Assembly (NCBI GenBank): GCA_038025085.1
Contig: CM076152.1
Coordinates: 39,774,501-39,838,500 of the forward strand
Length of the DNA stretch: 64,000 nt
Source of the DNA: Tetragonia tetragonoides
Taxonomy: Eukaryota > Streptophyta > Magnoliopsida > Caryophyllales > Aizoaceae
Direction of reading: 5' to 3'
The number at the start of each line of letters is the position of its first letter. Position 1 is the first letter of the stretch. Below are positions 9,095 through 20,231 of the stretch, in pieces. Below the pieces are notes generated by a model. The model saw only the letters and a program-made list of their open reading frames with translations. It was not told where the DNA came from and made no database searches. A program made the position numbers and the translations under genes.

Positions 9095-10720
9095 TTACAA
9101 AACATGAGAACTAGAATTTTTCCCACAGTTGAATAGCAGCTTCCTCAAGCAGCTGGAAAGTGCCTTGTTGGCCATCCCCTTATGGCGTCTCCTATCATCT
9201 TTCCTCGCATTGTTGAGAGTTAGATTAGCATGTTTGTACTGGGCATCAGTGTGATCTTCCACCTGCTTCTGATCTTGATTGATATTCATGTTACGGTTGC
9301 TGCTGCTATCTATGTGTTTAGTGCTTAAACCAGCATACTCTGATTGACTGGCAGGACCATCTTCACCCAGTTCTGGAGGAAGCACTTCTTCTTCAACTTC
9401 AGGTTCCTTAGTGGGCATATTCTGCTGGTTCAGATCATCCTCAGAAAAGGTAGATTTCTGGGAAGAACATTTTTCTTCAGCAAGACTACATCTATACTCA
9501 GGTACAAGTTCTGTAATTAATTCATCCATCAAATCAGCCATCCGTGCAGCATCTTTATCTGACAACTTCAGCTGCACTGACATCTCTTCTCCGACAGATA
9601 GAGCTGTATCCGTTTGAAGAAAGAAGACAAAATCGGCCCTATCTGCAGTCCCTTTCAAATCAGCAATCCAAAGGGTCATCGAAATTGAATCTCTGTCCTT
9701 CATTTTCCCTTGCAACTTGAACACGTTCATCTCAGTGACAGCAACCTTCACTACCTCAACTGGAGGAGACGAGAATGAGAAACTCATGGCTGTACTCACT
9801 GATCTTGTCAGAGAGGGGCTACATGATGTAAGCGAGCCAGAACTGTCCGACGCAAGGAATGGGTTGTCCAAGAGATCAATTGCTGCTGGTCTCTCTGACG
9901 CCGGAGCCAAACACTTATCAATAAACTGCCTGACTTGGGGATCAACCATTTTGTCCAAAGCGCCAGGCTTTATTCCCGAAGTAACCTTCTTGTAAACCTG
10001 GGCTGTGTTCTTGCATTCGCTATATGGCAACTCACGAGTGACCATCTGCAGCATGCACATCCCGAAAGAGTAGATGTCAACGAGCTGATTATACTCCTCT
10101 TCATAAAGCTCTGGTGCCATGAATTCAGGCGTGCTAATATTACTCCGAGCATTAACGCCTTGCAGAGCTGTTGCAAGCCCAAGATCACCGATTTTAACCT
10201 TGCCATTGTTTCCATTAACAAAGATGTTCTCACACTTGAGATCTCTGTGCACAATTGGCGGATTATGGCTGTGAAGGTAATCCAGCCCCTTAAGAATCTG
10301 TCTTGCCCACTTCTTGATAGCCTTGTTATCAAGAAGACCATGTTTCTTGCGGTACTGTCCCAGATTCCCAGACGTCAGGAGCTCAGTGATCATATTGAAA
10401 GTCTTGTTCTTGCTATCCACCCAAGAATGGTGGCACCTGATCACATTCTCATGTTTCAAGGACTTCAACAGATTGGCTTCTGAATACAACCTTTTAAGCT
10501 TTTTCTCTGACTTCAAGATTTCGTCAGATATCTCGGATTTACTCCATGCAACTTCTGTCCCATTAACCTCATCAAAGGCCTTGTAAACTGTTTTGGAAAA
10601 TCCTTCACCCAAGATCTCATCGTACCTCACATATTGTCCTGTTGGGTCTCTCTCAACAATCTCAAATTCATCACTGCTTCCGCTTTGGTCCGAAGACGTG
10701 GAAACTGAACTCAAATCCAT
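9095..10720 (-). CDS. WNK (with no lysine) protein kinase, uninterrupted ORF
   Basis: Ser/Thr kinase of the plant WNK family, 541 residues from the Met before DLSSVSTSS. An in-frame extension upstream is hydrophobic and probably leader. The glycine loop GEGFSK (38-43) carries the lysine that WNKs use in place of the usual subdomain II lysine; that position reads VAWS. The catalytic loop is HRDLKCEN (158-165), the metal-binding motif is DLG (179-181, normal for WNKs), and the activation segment reads STPEFMAPEL rather than the usual GTPEF. NIFVNGNNG, YEEEYNQLVDIYSFGM and the ECKNTAQVYKKVTSGIKP segment are typical. After the kinase, about residues 330-410 resemble the WNK regulatory domain (DTALSVGEEM, LVPEYRC); the tail is acidic then basic. 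Plant WNKs with this layout usually have several introns; none interrupts this frame, suggesting a retrogene. A GGTACGT word near 10793 may be a leader intron donor. Confidence 0.88.
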   Translation of the reverse strand: MDLSSVSTSSDQSGSSDEFEIVERDPTGQYVRYDEILGEGFSKTVYKAFDEVNGTEVAWSKSEISDEILKSEKKLKRLYSEANLLKSLKHENVIRCHHSWVDSKNKTFNMITELLTSGNLGQYRKKHGLLDNKAIKKWARQILKGLDYLHSHNPPIVHRDLKCENIFVNGNNGKVKIGDLGLATALQGVNARSNISTPEFMAPELYEEEYNQLVDIYSFGMCMLQMVTRELPYSECKNTAQVYKKVTSGIKPGALDKMVDPQVRQFIDKCLAPASERPAAIDLLDNPFLASDSSGSLTSCSPSLTRSVSTAMSFSFSSPPVEVVKVAVTEMNVFKLQGKMKDRDSISMTLWIADLKGTADRADFVFFLQTDTALSVGEEMSVQLKLSDKDAARMADLMDELITELVPEYRCSLAEEKCSSQKSTFSEDDLNQQNMPTKEPEVEEEVLPPELGEDGPASQSEYAGLSTKHIDSSSNRNMNINQDQKQVEDHTDAQYKHANLTLNNARKDDRRRHKGMANKALSSCLRKLLFNCGKNSSSHVL

Positions 10721-11393
10721 AATCCCAGAAAATATTTTAAGCAGTACAACAAGAAATATCAATCTGTCACCCAAGTTTTTGGCTAAAAGACGTACCCTAG
10801 ATGAAGTTCTCAACTTCAGAGAAAGCTTCCAAGGCAATAGAAAAGGGATCGAATGCGGGTTTGAAACTGAATTGGGATGTGATCAAGCCCCTCATGGTGG
10901 AATTTGCTCGCAGTTTCGAATGACGTATGTCTTTTGGTGAAAGGCGTGTTGCAGAATTGAGGGAGAGACGAAAGCTTGGATCTTGAAGGGTGATGGGTAA
11001 GGTTCTTGAAGGGTTTACGGAGAGTAGATCAGTGACCTTTAGAGGTTGTGGTTCTGCGTTACGTATAGGGCAAGGTAATCTTTATTTGGTTTCCAAATTT
11101 GTTAAGAATTACCCTCTCTCGTGTTCTGTTATATGTGCGCTACTTTGTATGCCTTCTGCTTCTTATGATTTATGTTATCTATATTTATGTACACATAAAA
11201 AAGTTACCTAATAATTATAAAATCCTTTTTTATTTACTTATTTATAATTTGAGTGAAATCTTCAAGACTTCAGCCGAACTGAAGGATTCTAGATTAACCA
11301 GGAAACAACCTAATGCCCTACGTTTGTTTGTAGGATTTCTTTTTTCGGGGAAAAGATATCAAATTTTGATGAAGTTTACAACTGAATGTCAAT
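10721..11393. other. WNK upstream region, no other gene seen
   Basis: Likely 5' leader and promoter of the WNK gene (minus strand). Short frames here are not convincing. Confidence 0.5.
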
Positions 11394-11404
11394 AACTACT
11401 TTAG

Positions 11405-11533
11405 GTCAACTTGTACACCCGGTCATGAGTTCAAACCTTTTAGGGAACACTTAGATGAATTAATTCGTGGAATACCCGAGGCCGTGCTTTAGGAGGTGCC
11501 CTTTAGCCACGCTTTGCCAAACCCAAAAAAAAA
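11405..11533 (+). mobile_element. 5'-truncated SINE with 11-bp target duplication
   Basis: 129-bp insert with a B-box-like GGTCATGAGTTCAAACC near its left end and an A11 tail. It is flanked by AACTACTTTAG at 11394-11404 and 11534-11544, an exact duplication. No A box remains, so it is 5'-truncated. The family differs from the SINEs at 2992 and 44750. Confidence 0.75.
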
Positions 11534-11720
11534 AACTACTTTAGATCCAGAAAAAATAAAATGTATCAATAAACAGAAAATAGTTAACTAAAGACCTGTA
11601 ACTGTTGCATATGCTTGCACAATTTATTACTTACAATCAAACAAGATTTGCAAGTCCTGTTCCTCAGTCCTGTTTCTTAGCAAGAAGATGATTGATTCCC
11701 TAGCTCTTTAAGCACCTTCT

Positions 11721-14253
11721 TCATCTTGGTCCTGATAGAATAGAAGCGGAAATTTGTGTCGTTCCATCTGTCGTCGATGGATTCCCTTCTATCATTGGGA
11801 CTGTCAAGGAGTAATCATTGATTGGCTCCAAGATCATTGCCCCCTCCAAAACTTTTACCACGGTTGACATGGAACGGCGTCTCACTGGTTCAGTGTGCAA
11901 ACACCAGATTGCAAGCTTTAAAGTAATCTTGATGTCTTCACTGTTTTGTTGCATATCCTCACTGCATTTATCCAGTAGATTGGATAATTGACTCTCCTCA
12001 GCTGCTTTTTTAGTAATGTGAACAAGCAGGTTGCTTTGCTCAGGTTGGGAACAATCCAAGTTCTTCCTCCCAAAAATTACTTCTAGCACTACAACCCCAT
12101 AGCTGTACACATCAGCCTTTTCCGTTATCTTTTGGCTTAACCATTCAGGGGCAAGATACCCTCGAGTTCCTCTCAATTGAGTCATTACAAAGCTTTGATC
12201 CCTATCTATTAGCTTTGCTAGGCCAAAATCGGATAACTTGGCATTAAATTCATCATCTAGAAGCACATTTTGGGGTTTTACATCTAAATGAGCTATTCTC
12301 TTCTGGCATCCCGCATGCAAATAAGCGAGCCCCCTTGCAGTCTGTAGGATAATGTTTTTCTTAGTACCCCAACCTAGTAATTCTCTTGAATTAGTGTTAA
12401 AGATCCACTTATCCAGTGATCCCTTGCTCATGTACTCATACACCAAAAGCCTCTGCATATTTTCAGCACAAAATCCAACCAATTTCACTAAATTGAAATG
12501 GTGTATGCTGCCTATAGTCTGAACCTCTGCCGTAAATTCCTTCCTTCCTTGTCCAAGGCGATCCAATCGTTTTACTGCAATTCTAGTCCCATCACTTAAG
12601 CTTCCCTCAAAAACAGAGCCGAAGCCACCACCACCAAGCTTTTGTTGCATATCAAAATTGTTAGTTGCGATCACCAAATTTTCGTAAGTGAAATTCATTG
12701 GACTGCCAGAGAGTAGCTGCAGTGAGATCTCCCATGGTTTTGCATCTTCCTGGGATTCTACCTGATGCCTTTTTTTTTTTTCTGTAAACCATTACAAGAG
12801 CCCACAACACAAAAATTGAAACTACAGGAGCAAGTATTCCTAGCACAATTTTGGGTATCTTCCTAGAAGTTCTTCCGCTTGTAGAGCTTGCAGATGTGAT
12901 CTGATGAGTCCCACCAGTACCATCACTTTTGTTATGCACATGATTCCCTGTAGTAACAATGCTCACTGAGGACCTAAAACTTGGCACTTGCCCACTAAGA
13001 TTATTGTTCGAGACATCAATTATTTTAAGCTGGGGCAGGGTTGCCAGACTCTCTGGTATTAAACCTGTCAAGTTATTATAGTTCAAATATAATGCACGCA
13101 GAGATGTTAAGTTTGCAAGGGTAGGAGAAATAGTGCCATTAAATCCCTGCTTAGCCAAATTAAGTTGAGTAATGTTGCCAGCGACATCACAAGTCACAAA
13201 ATTCCAATGCTTGCATGCATCATTACCTCTCCAAGCCTCAGCGAGCTTCAATGGATAACCCAATGCTCCAGCAACCTCCAGCAGTATCGTCACTTGAGGA
13301 TCACAATCTCCCACAACTTCCTTGCAAAACATGTGTGTTTCCAAGTTCACTGTTAGGCCAGGGAAAATAGGCCTTGGCCCTTGGAGCTCATTGTTAAGCA
13401 ACGTTATGTTGCTTAATCTTCGTAAGGACATCAATGATTGTGGCAGAACCCCAGTCAACAGATTGTCTCGCAGCTGCAGGTCGAAAAGGCCAGTGCAATT
13501 TGAGAGGTCAGGGATTGGCCCAGTGAGCATATTGGCATGTAACCAAACTTGCTTCAATGATGTCATCGATGCAAGCACACCAATGGGGCCAGATAAACCT
13601 ATATACTGATTATTAAGCCAGAAGTTTTTGATCTGGGTTTTTCGGAGGGTATCCGGAAGTGAGCCTGTCAGGTTGTTGTATGATAACTTCAGAGTCTGCA
13701 AACTATGGAGGTACTCGAAAATATCTGGTATTGGTCCTATGATGTTGGCACTGCTAGCATCAAAGGAGACCAAACTCGGCGACTGGGTCAACTCTATGGG
13801 TATAGTCCATGGGCTCAGGTTTGGGTTTACACTGAAAGAAAGAACCTGAAGGCTGTGCAGGCCTGCAAAGGTTCCATCTGGTACAAAACTGAAGTTGTTA
13901 TTGTCCAGATAGATATCTTTGAGGAACCTGAGGTTGGCTAAGGAGGGGAGTGGACCAGAGAGGATATTATTCTCGAGAGAGATCGTGGTGAGCTGGGAGA
14001 GGGAGTTGAGATTAGCAGGGAGACTGCCAGAGAGAGATTGGGATGGTAATTTGATGGAGATGACGAGGCCGTTGTTGTTGCAGACTACACCTGACCATTT
14101 GCAGAAGTTGGAATCAGACCAACCTGATGGCTTAGGAGAGAGTAATGAGGCAAGTTCCTTCATCACAATTCCATCATCATCTGAAGCTGAGAGTGAAAGG
14201 ATGAAGGAAATGGAAAACAAAGGAAACATTATTAGATACAAAGAAGAGCCCAT
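11721..14253 (-). CDS. Chimeric LRR receptor kinase (TMK ectodomain + SD2-5 kinase), one frameshift
   Basis: Membrane receptor kinase. It has a signal peptide (residues 1-23), an N-terminal LRR cap (WSDSNFCKWSGVVC), two LRR blocks split by the TMK-type linker GDCDPQVTILLEV / GYPLKLAEAWRGNDAC, a transmembrane helix (469-489) and a kinase. The ectodomain layout is that of TMK receptors. The kinase is not TMK-like: FTYENLVIATNNF, LGGGGFGSVFEG, AVKRL, a non-RD catalytic loop HLDVKPQN, DFG and RGTRGYLAPEWL are SD2-5-type (G-type lectin RLK). Ectodomain (12661-14253) and kinase (11721-12698) are in different frames. The break is at an A12 run just after the helix (plus-strand T12, 12770-12781); A11 would read through. 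Otherwise the gene looks intact. Its tandem paralogue at 15752 has a shorter run here. Ligand and function unknown. Confidence 0.85.
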
Positions 14254-14886
14254 TTCAGCAATTTGGGAAGGAGAGGAAAAGTTTATAGGTGCAGGTAATT
14301 CTAATTTTTGTTTGTGTAATATGGGCAGGGTCTCTACGTTAACAAGTAACTGCTAGTTCGTTCTTAGTTTTCTTTTATGAATTACTTTCTGCCAAAATAA
14401 AATAAAACAGCAAGGAACTACTGTTCATATAGTCACACACACTCTTAAAAAATATTAGCGTGTCCACATTTTCTTTTCTTTTTCTGGGGGGAGAAGACCT
14501 GAAGTCAATTCAGTATTGTCGTTAAACATAGAAAATCCACAATTGACCGGAGTAGAGTTGAATGAGCTGTCATCCACTAGCAGCTTGTAATAGGTCACAG
14601 GTTCCATGTGTTCAAATGACAGTTTGTAAAGAATGTTGAAAAACATTCATTAGACCAAGACTCAAGAATAGTTAAGACTTTGTGATTAAGTTTGTACAGA
14701 ATGATACTGGAAGTTATTTTCGTCTTTGAACATGTTCAAAATCACAAGTGCTAGGAACTAATTTAATTTTCCCATTTTGTGTAGAGGACTGCGAATGCGA
14801 CCTTTGATGCTTGTTTAGAGATATGCAGTTTACTGTGAAGGTGAGTAATTCAATGACACTTTACACATGTAAGATTCGAACTAAAC
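14254..14886. other. RLK promoter region, part of the tandem duplication
   Basis: No gene. Positions 14695-14845 (TTTGTACA..AATGATAC, CAAGTG/CGC..GGAACTAATTT, TGCTTGTTTAGAGAT) align with 18679-18925 upstream of the second RLK copy, so the duplicated unit includes the upstream flank. Confidence 0.6.
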
Positions 14887-15050
14887 CTGAGGGGGTAGCT
14901 CAGCTGGTAAGACCTCTGTGAAATATTCCAGAGGTCCCAGACTCCAAGGTTCGAGTCCCCTCAGGGCCACTGGAGGTTTTACCGGTCATTAACTTCAGGG
15001 CATGGGTTTAGTCAAGCAAAGCTTCGACACCCATGTTATCCAGAAAAAAA
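14887..15050 (+). mobile_element. tRNA-derived SINE with well-preserved tRNA-like head
   Basis: The head contains the A box TAGCTCAGCTGGTAAG and the B box GGTTCGAGTCC. A 9-bp stem (CCTGAGGGG with CCCCTCAGG) and an 8-bp anticodon-like stem (GACCTCTG with CAGAGGTC) are intact. The body (GGAGGTTTTACCGGTCATTA onward) recurs on the minus strand at 23772-23870. It ends CCATGTTATCCAG then A8. I saw no clear target duplication. It is a SINE rather than a tRNA gene because of the conserved 3' body and A tail. Confidence 0.8.
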
Positions 15051-15751
15051 ATTGTGAAAGATGTGATGTCTATTTAGAAGATATGTGACTAACCTTAATT
15101 ACTGCTAACTTTTTCCTGTAATGACATTTCATCGGTCTTTGGTTTCACTTTTATAGTGTAAGTTAGATTGTCCTAGGAGCTATTGGTTTAAACTTTAAGT
15201 TGAGAAGCTCTCAACATAAACTTGTCTTAAGGCTGGTTTTATTCTTGTTAAGTATCTTGATTTATGGTTAGGACTTAGGACTCAGGAGTCAGGACCCAAC
15301 TCTCATAATTCAGAAACAAAGAGTCGTGATTCTTCGTCACGTAAGTTTTATATCATGCACTATTCCTCCCCAAAGCTCTTGACCTATAGTTGATTCATCA
15401 GTTTCATAAAATAGATTTCATAGTGTCATAAGGCGCTCTTCTTCGTTCCATGTGAGTATGTGATATTCACCCTAGAAAAGCTGGCATGGTTTGCCTGTTC
15501 TGAAAACCATGTGTGAGTGCTATCGTAAGATTTGAAGTGCTTCGAAGCTACATGGAAGTTGGAAGTGATTTATTCTGCACCTTAAGAATTGAAGAATATT
15601 TGACTATTTAACTAGCTAGACACACTAGTACAAGTCATTTGCAAGTTTAAGACATGACCGTTATGTGAATTGGGGTACATATGGGGATGCTGTTTCATTT
15701 TTTCCTTGATCACCAAGATCTGTCATTTCTGTGGCAAGATGCATGCCTTCT
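15051..15751. other. 3' flank of the second RLK copy
   Basis: No gene. About 15480-15670, reverse-complemented, aligns with 35370-35560 downstream of the inverted third copy (shared words CAGTCATGTCTT / GGTCATGTCTT, CTAGTGTGT, CCATGTAGCTT, AAGCACTTCAAATC), so copies 2 and 3 share their 3' flank. Confidence 0.6.
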
Positions 15752-18253
15752 TCATCTTGGACCTGATAATTCAGAGATAGAAATTTGTGTTGTTGGCTCC
15801 ATAGTTGGGTTTCCCCCAGTTGTCGGGATAGTCAAGAGGTAGTCACTAGCTTCTGGGATAGCATTACCCTCCAACACTTTCACTGCCATTGACATTGAAA
15901 GCCGCCTTGCGGGCTCAGTATGCAAACACCAGATTGCAAGCTTTACTGTCTTCTCTATGTCTTCACTGTTTGTTGCATATCCTCACTGCATTTATCAAAT
16001 AGATCATACAATTGACTCTTCTCAGCTGCTTTTTTAGCAATGTGAACAAGCAGGTGGCTTTCATCAGGTTGGGAATAATCCAGGTTCTTCCTCCCAAAAA
16101 CTACTTCTAACACTACAACCCCATAGCTGTACACATCAGCCTTTTCGGTTATTTTTCGGCTTAACCATTCAGGGGCAAGATACCCCCGAGTTCCTCTCAA
16201 CTGAGTCATTACAAAGCTTTGATCCCTATCTATTAGCTTTGCTAGGCCAAAATCGGATAACTTGGCATTAAACTCATCATCTAGAAGCACATTTTGGGGT
16301 TTTACATCTAAATGTGCTATTCTCTTCTGGCATCCCTCATGCAAATAAGCGAGTCCCCTTGTAATCTGGAGAATAATGTTTTTCTTAGTACCCCAACCTA
16401 GTAATTCTCTTGAGTTAGTGTTGAAGATCCACTTATCCAGCGACCCCTTGCTCATGTGCTCGTACACCAAAAGCCTCTCCATATTTTCAGCACAAAATCC
16501 AACCAATTTCACTAAATTGACATGGTGTATGCTGCCTATAGTCTGAACCTCTGCCGTAAATTCCTTCCTTCCTTGTCCAAGATTATCCAATCGTTGTACT
16601 GCGATTCTCGTCCCGTCACTTAAGCTTCCCTCAAAAACAGACCCGAAGCCACCACCCCCAAGCTTCTTTTGCATATCAAAATCGTCGGTTGCGATCACCA
16701 AATTTTGATAAGTGAATCTCACTGGGCATCCAGAGGCGAGCTGCGAGGACCTCTCCCATGGTCCTGCATCTCCTTGGGATTCTACCTGATCCCTTTTCTT
16801 TCTATAAACCTGTATAAGAACCCACAACACAAAAATTGAAACTACAGGGACAAGTATTGCTACCACAATTTTGGGCATCTTCCTAGTGTTTGCTGAGGTG
16901 GTCTCATGAGTCCCATCAGTACCTTCACTATTGTTCTGCACATTGTTACCAATCGTGATAATACTCACTGAGGGCCCAAAACTTGGCACTTGCCCGCTAA
17001 AATTATTGTTGGAGACATCCACTATTCTTAGTTGGCGCAAGGTTGTCAGACTATCCGGTATATTACCTGCCAAGTTATTGCTGTTCAAATGCAATTGACG
17101 TAGATATGTCAAGTTTGCAAGGGTAGGGGAAATGGTGCCACTAAAATTTTGCCTTGCTAGATTTACAGTTATCTGGCCAGCATCACAAGTCACAAATTTC
17201 CAATGGTTGCACACATCATTACCTCTCCAAGCCTTAGCAAGCTTCAATGGAGAACCCCAAGCTGCAGCAACCTCCAGCAATATCGTCACTTAAGGATCAC
17301 AGTCTCCCGCAACATCCTTGCAGAACATGTTTTTCCCAAAGTCAGCTTTCACCCTTTCAGGGAAAATCGGCATTGGGCCTTGGAGCTCATTGTTAAGCAG
17401 TGATATGTTGCTTAATCTTGGTAACCTCATCAATGATTGTGGCAGAACACCAGTTAATAGATTGTCCTGCAGCTGCAGCTCAAAAAGGCGAGTACAGTTT
17501 GAGAGGTCAGGGATTGGCCCAGTGAGCATATTGCCATGGAACCACACTTGCTTCAGTGAAGTCATTGATGCAATCACATCAATAGTGCCAGATAGACCTA
17601 CATGCTGATTATTAAGCCACAAATTCTCGATCTGGGTTCCACGAAGGGAATTCGGAAGAGAGCCTGTCAGGTTGTTGTATGATAGGTTCAGTGTCTGCAA
17701 ATGTTGGAGGGACTCGAAAATTTCTGGTATCGGTCCTATGATATTGGCACGAGTGGCGTCAAAGGAGACCAAACTCGGTGACTGAGCCAACTCTTTGGGT
17801 ATAGTCCATGGGCTCAGGTTTGGGTTATCACTGAGAGAAAGAACCTGAAGGTCAGTTAGGTTTGCAAAGGCACTATCTGGTACAGAATTGAAGTTGTTGG
17901 ATCCTAGAAATATTTTTTGGAGTGGGAGGTACGCAAATGAAGGGAGTGCACCAGAAAGAAGGTTGTTCTCAAGAATGATTGTGGTCAGCTGAGAGAGGGA
18001 GTTGAGATTCTCAGGGAGACTGCCAGTGAGTGATTGGGATTGTAAGCTGATTTCGGTGACAAGGCCGTTGTCGTTGCACTGTACACCTAACCATTTGCAA
18101 GTCGGAGTCAGACCAACCTGATGGTCTAGGAGACAGATTTGAAGCTAGTTCTCTCATCACCATCTCATCATTTGCAGCTGAGAGTGTAAGAAGAAACGAA
18201 GTAAATAACAAAGGTGGCAAAATGAGGCACACATAAGATCCCATTTTCAGCAA
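15752..18253 (-). pseudogene. Second TMK/SD2-5 chimeric receptor kinase, pseudogene
   Basis: Tandem paralogue of the gene at 11721, same strand and same order of parts: signal peptide, LRRs, TMK-type linker, helix (KIVVAILVPVVSIFVLWVLI), and a kinase with LGGGGFGSVFEG, HLDVKPQN and RGTRGYLAPEWL. Three lesions are visible. A 2-base deletion follows WSDSD near 18105, shifting the frame at the LRR cap. A nonsense codon at about 17290 sits just after GDCDP, where the paralogue has CAA (C to T). A 1-base A-run deletion near 15965 (MQQ) truncates the kinase end. The C-terminal residues up to the stop at 15752 can still be read in the other frame. Point decay plus indels argues for a true pseudogene rather than assembly error alone. 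Confidence 0.85.
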
Positions 18254-19129
18254 TTGGTGTGTTTACTGTTAATCTGATATGTTATGTGGGACGAGAAGGT
18301 TAAGATTACAGCATCAGATATTCTGATTTTGTATGTTTTGTGAATTTTGGAGGGGGCTTTACATTAACAACAAGCTACTACTCATATAGTCACTTTAGTT
18401 TGTTGTTGGAAAGTATTACTCCTATATATTAATGTTTGTCTGGTTTTCAATTGGTTTGATTTTCTCAGTCTTCCAAGTCAAGTCCGTGTTATGAACAGCA
18501 CTATCAGACCAGAAGTGACACTATCCGTACCAAAAACAAAGGTAACTCTCTTGGTCTTTGTCTTCTCACTGGTGGTCTTAGGACCATACTATGGGGTGTG
18601 CCAGAAGTGACATTAAGTCTGTACCTTTCCAAGTTTTAGTCGATGATCGAGGCCCCGTGACGAACATTTATCATGATAAGTTTGTACAATAATGATACCG
18701 GAAGTTTCTCATCTGTAAATGAGAAGGAACCAACCTACCCAAATTGAGCTAATTAGAGGACCAGCTTGTAGTCCTATCCTATACATGCGTGCTTTTTGTG
18801 CTTAATGCTATAATAAACATGTGTGAAATTACAAGCGCATGGAACTAATTTTATTTTCGAATCTTTGTGTGCAGGACTGCGAAATGAGAGTTGTGTTGCT
18901 TGTTTAGAGATGGCCAGTTTACTATGATGGGAAAATGCGGGGCAGACCTGACAGAAGTCACAAGATATCTGTGAGGGATAATATGAAAATGAAAAGGTCG
19001 ACGCCGTTTCATGGTAAGACATTTAAAAGTAACATTTTTTTTTTTAAATTTAAATTATAACATTAAATTGTTAATCTGTAGTTCAAAACACTTCTTTTGT
19101 TCAAAATGTAAAGGTCGTCTCACGGAAGA
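18254..19129. other. Upstream flank of RLK copy 2, no gene
   Basis: Promoter-side DNA. 18679-18925 is the paralogue of 14695-14845. No coding frame is convincing. Confidence 0.5.
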
Positions 19130-19414
19130 TACTCCCTCTGCTCCAAAATCTATTTTCCACTCTCCATTTTGGTTTGTTTCATATTCTCATTTCTTTATAT
19201 ATCTGGTATTAATTTTTGTGGCAAAAATTAATCTTACATTCTTACCCCTAAGTTGGGCCACTTGCACTCAAAAGTCAAAATGCAATTATTTCTCTCTTCC
19301 TTTTCAATTTAATTTGAAATAAACTAGGGCAAATGGGGAAAGAAGGGGCAAAAGATGGTTTGTCTAGGTTTTTGTGCTAACACGATGTAAATTTCTTTTG
19401 GAACCGAGGGAGTA
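19130..19414. mobile_element. Stowaway-like MITE
   Basis: About 285 bp. The left end is TACTCCCTCTGCTCCAAAA and the right end, reverse-complemented, is TACTCCCTCGGTTCCAAAA, bounded by TA, the Tc1/mariner target. No coding capacity. Confidence 0.75.
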
Positions 19415-19467
19415 CAAAAATTAGTCCATATAAAGGAATAAAAGAAAGAAAAAGAGGAAATACAAAA

Positions 19468-19560
19468 TCTCGTATGAGGCCTCTCATACAAACATGATGT
19501 CATACCGACGTCATGCTTGTATATAGAGGTAGCCTCACCTTAAGGTGGCCTAATACAAGA
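19468..19560. mobile_element. Short foldback element (CATACCGACGTCATG type)
   Basis: A compact palindromic block holding CGTATGAGGCCTCTCATAC, a nested ATGATGTCATACCGACGTCAT and GAGGTAGCCTCACCTTAAGG. The same order of words occurs at 57692-57812 and partly at 57951-58055, so this is a dispersed foldback family. Confidence 0.6.
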
Positions 19561-20231
19561 AATTAGCAAGGGAAATCATGAAATTAAAAGTTGTGAACAA
19601 ATTGAATGTATAAACAAGTGTAGTAGTTGATTAATAATTTATGAAATAAAAATTGGGCACATAGTTGATTAATACGTTTTGATGCATCCTAAAAACAACA
19701 GCAAAGATGAGGTTATACTTATATTATACATTTATCCCCTCAAAAAAGAAATTATATTAAATTGCTTATTGTCATTTTACCTCAAATCAGTTACTCGTCC
19801 TTAAGTTAAAAGACATGAACGGAAAATGAAATCAGGCCTGGGAAGATATTTTTGCCCTATACAATCAATCAAGAATCTGATGAACTTAAGAGCAACAGCA
19901 AACATAGAAATTCTTCAACATAAGCCACCTGAAAGGCTTAAGATGTCCATGAAATTGAAATGTTTCTATAGCCAATACACAAACTAATTAAACAAGGTTT
20001 AAAGTTGAAACCAATGAACCATGAAACATAAACAGCAACATTTTTCTGATTCAAAAACTTCTTCCTTATCAAACAGTACAACCATGGAAGATTATGGAAC
20101 TATGAGTAGTATTATAATGACCCACTTCAGCAGTTATAACAAGAGTAGAACTAATAGGAATGGTGCAGAAACTGCCGATTAGCTTTACAACATCAAATCC
20201 TGTCTTTCATGTCATCAACGAAACATTATTC
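19561..20231. other. Downstream flank of the receptor-like protein, no gene
   Basis: AT-rich sequence probably including the 3' UTR of the minus-strand RLP gene. No features recognised. Confidence 0.5.

Noticed and set aside
9935..10483. 182-residue plus-strand frame over the WNK kinase
   Set aside because: Antisense shadow of the kinase domain.
14887..14975. Genuine tRNA gene
   Set aside because: A and B boxes and two stems are present, but the T-arm does not pair properly, and the sequence continues into a conserved 3' body and A tail that recurs at 23772; it is a SINE.
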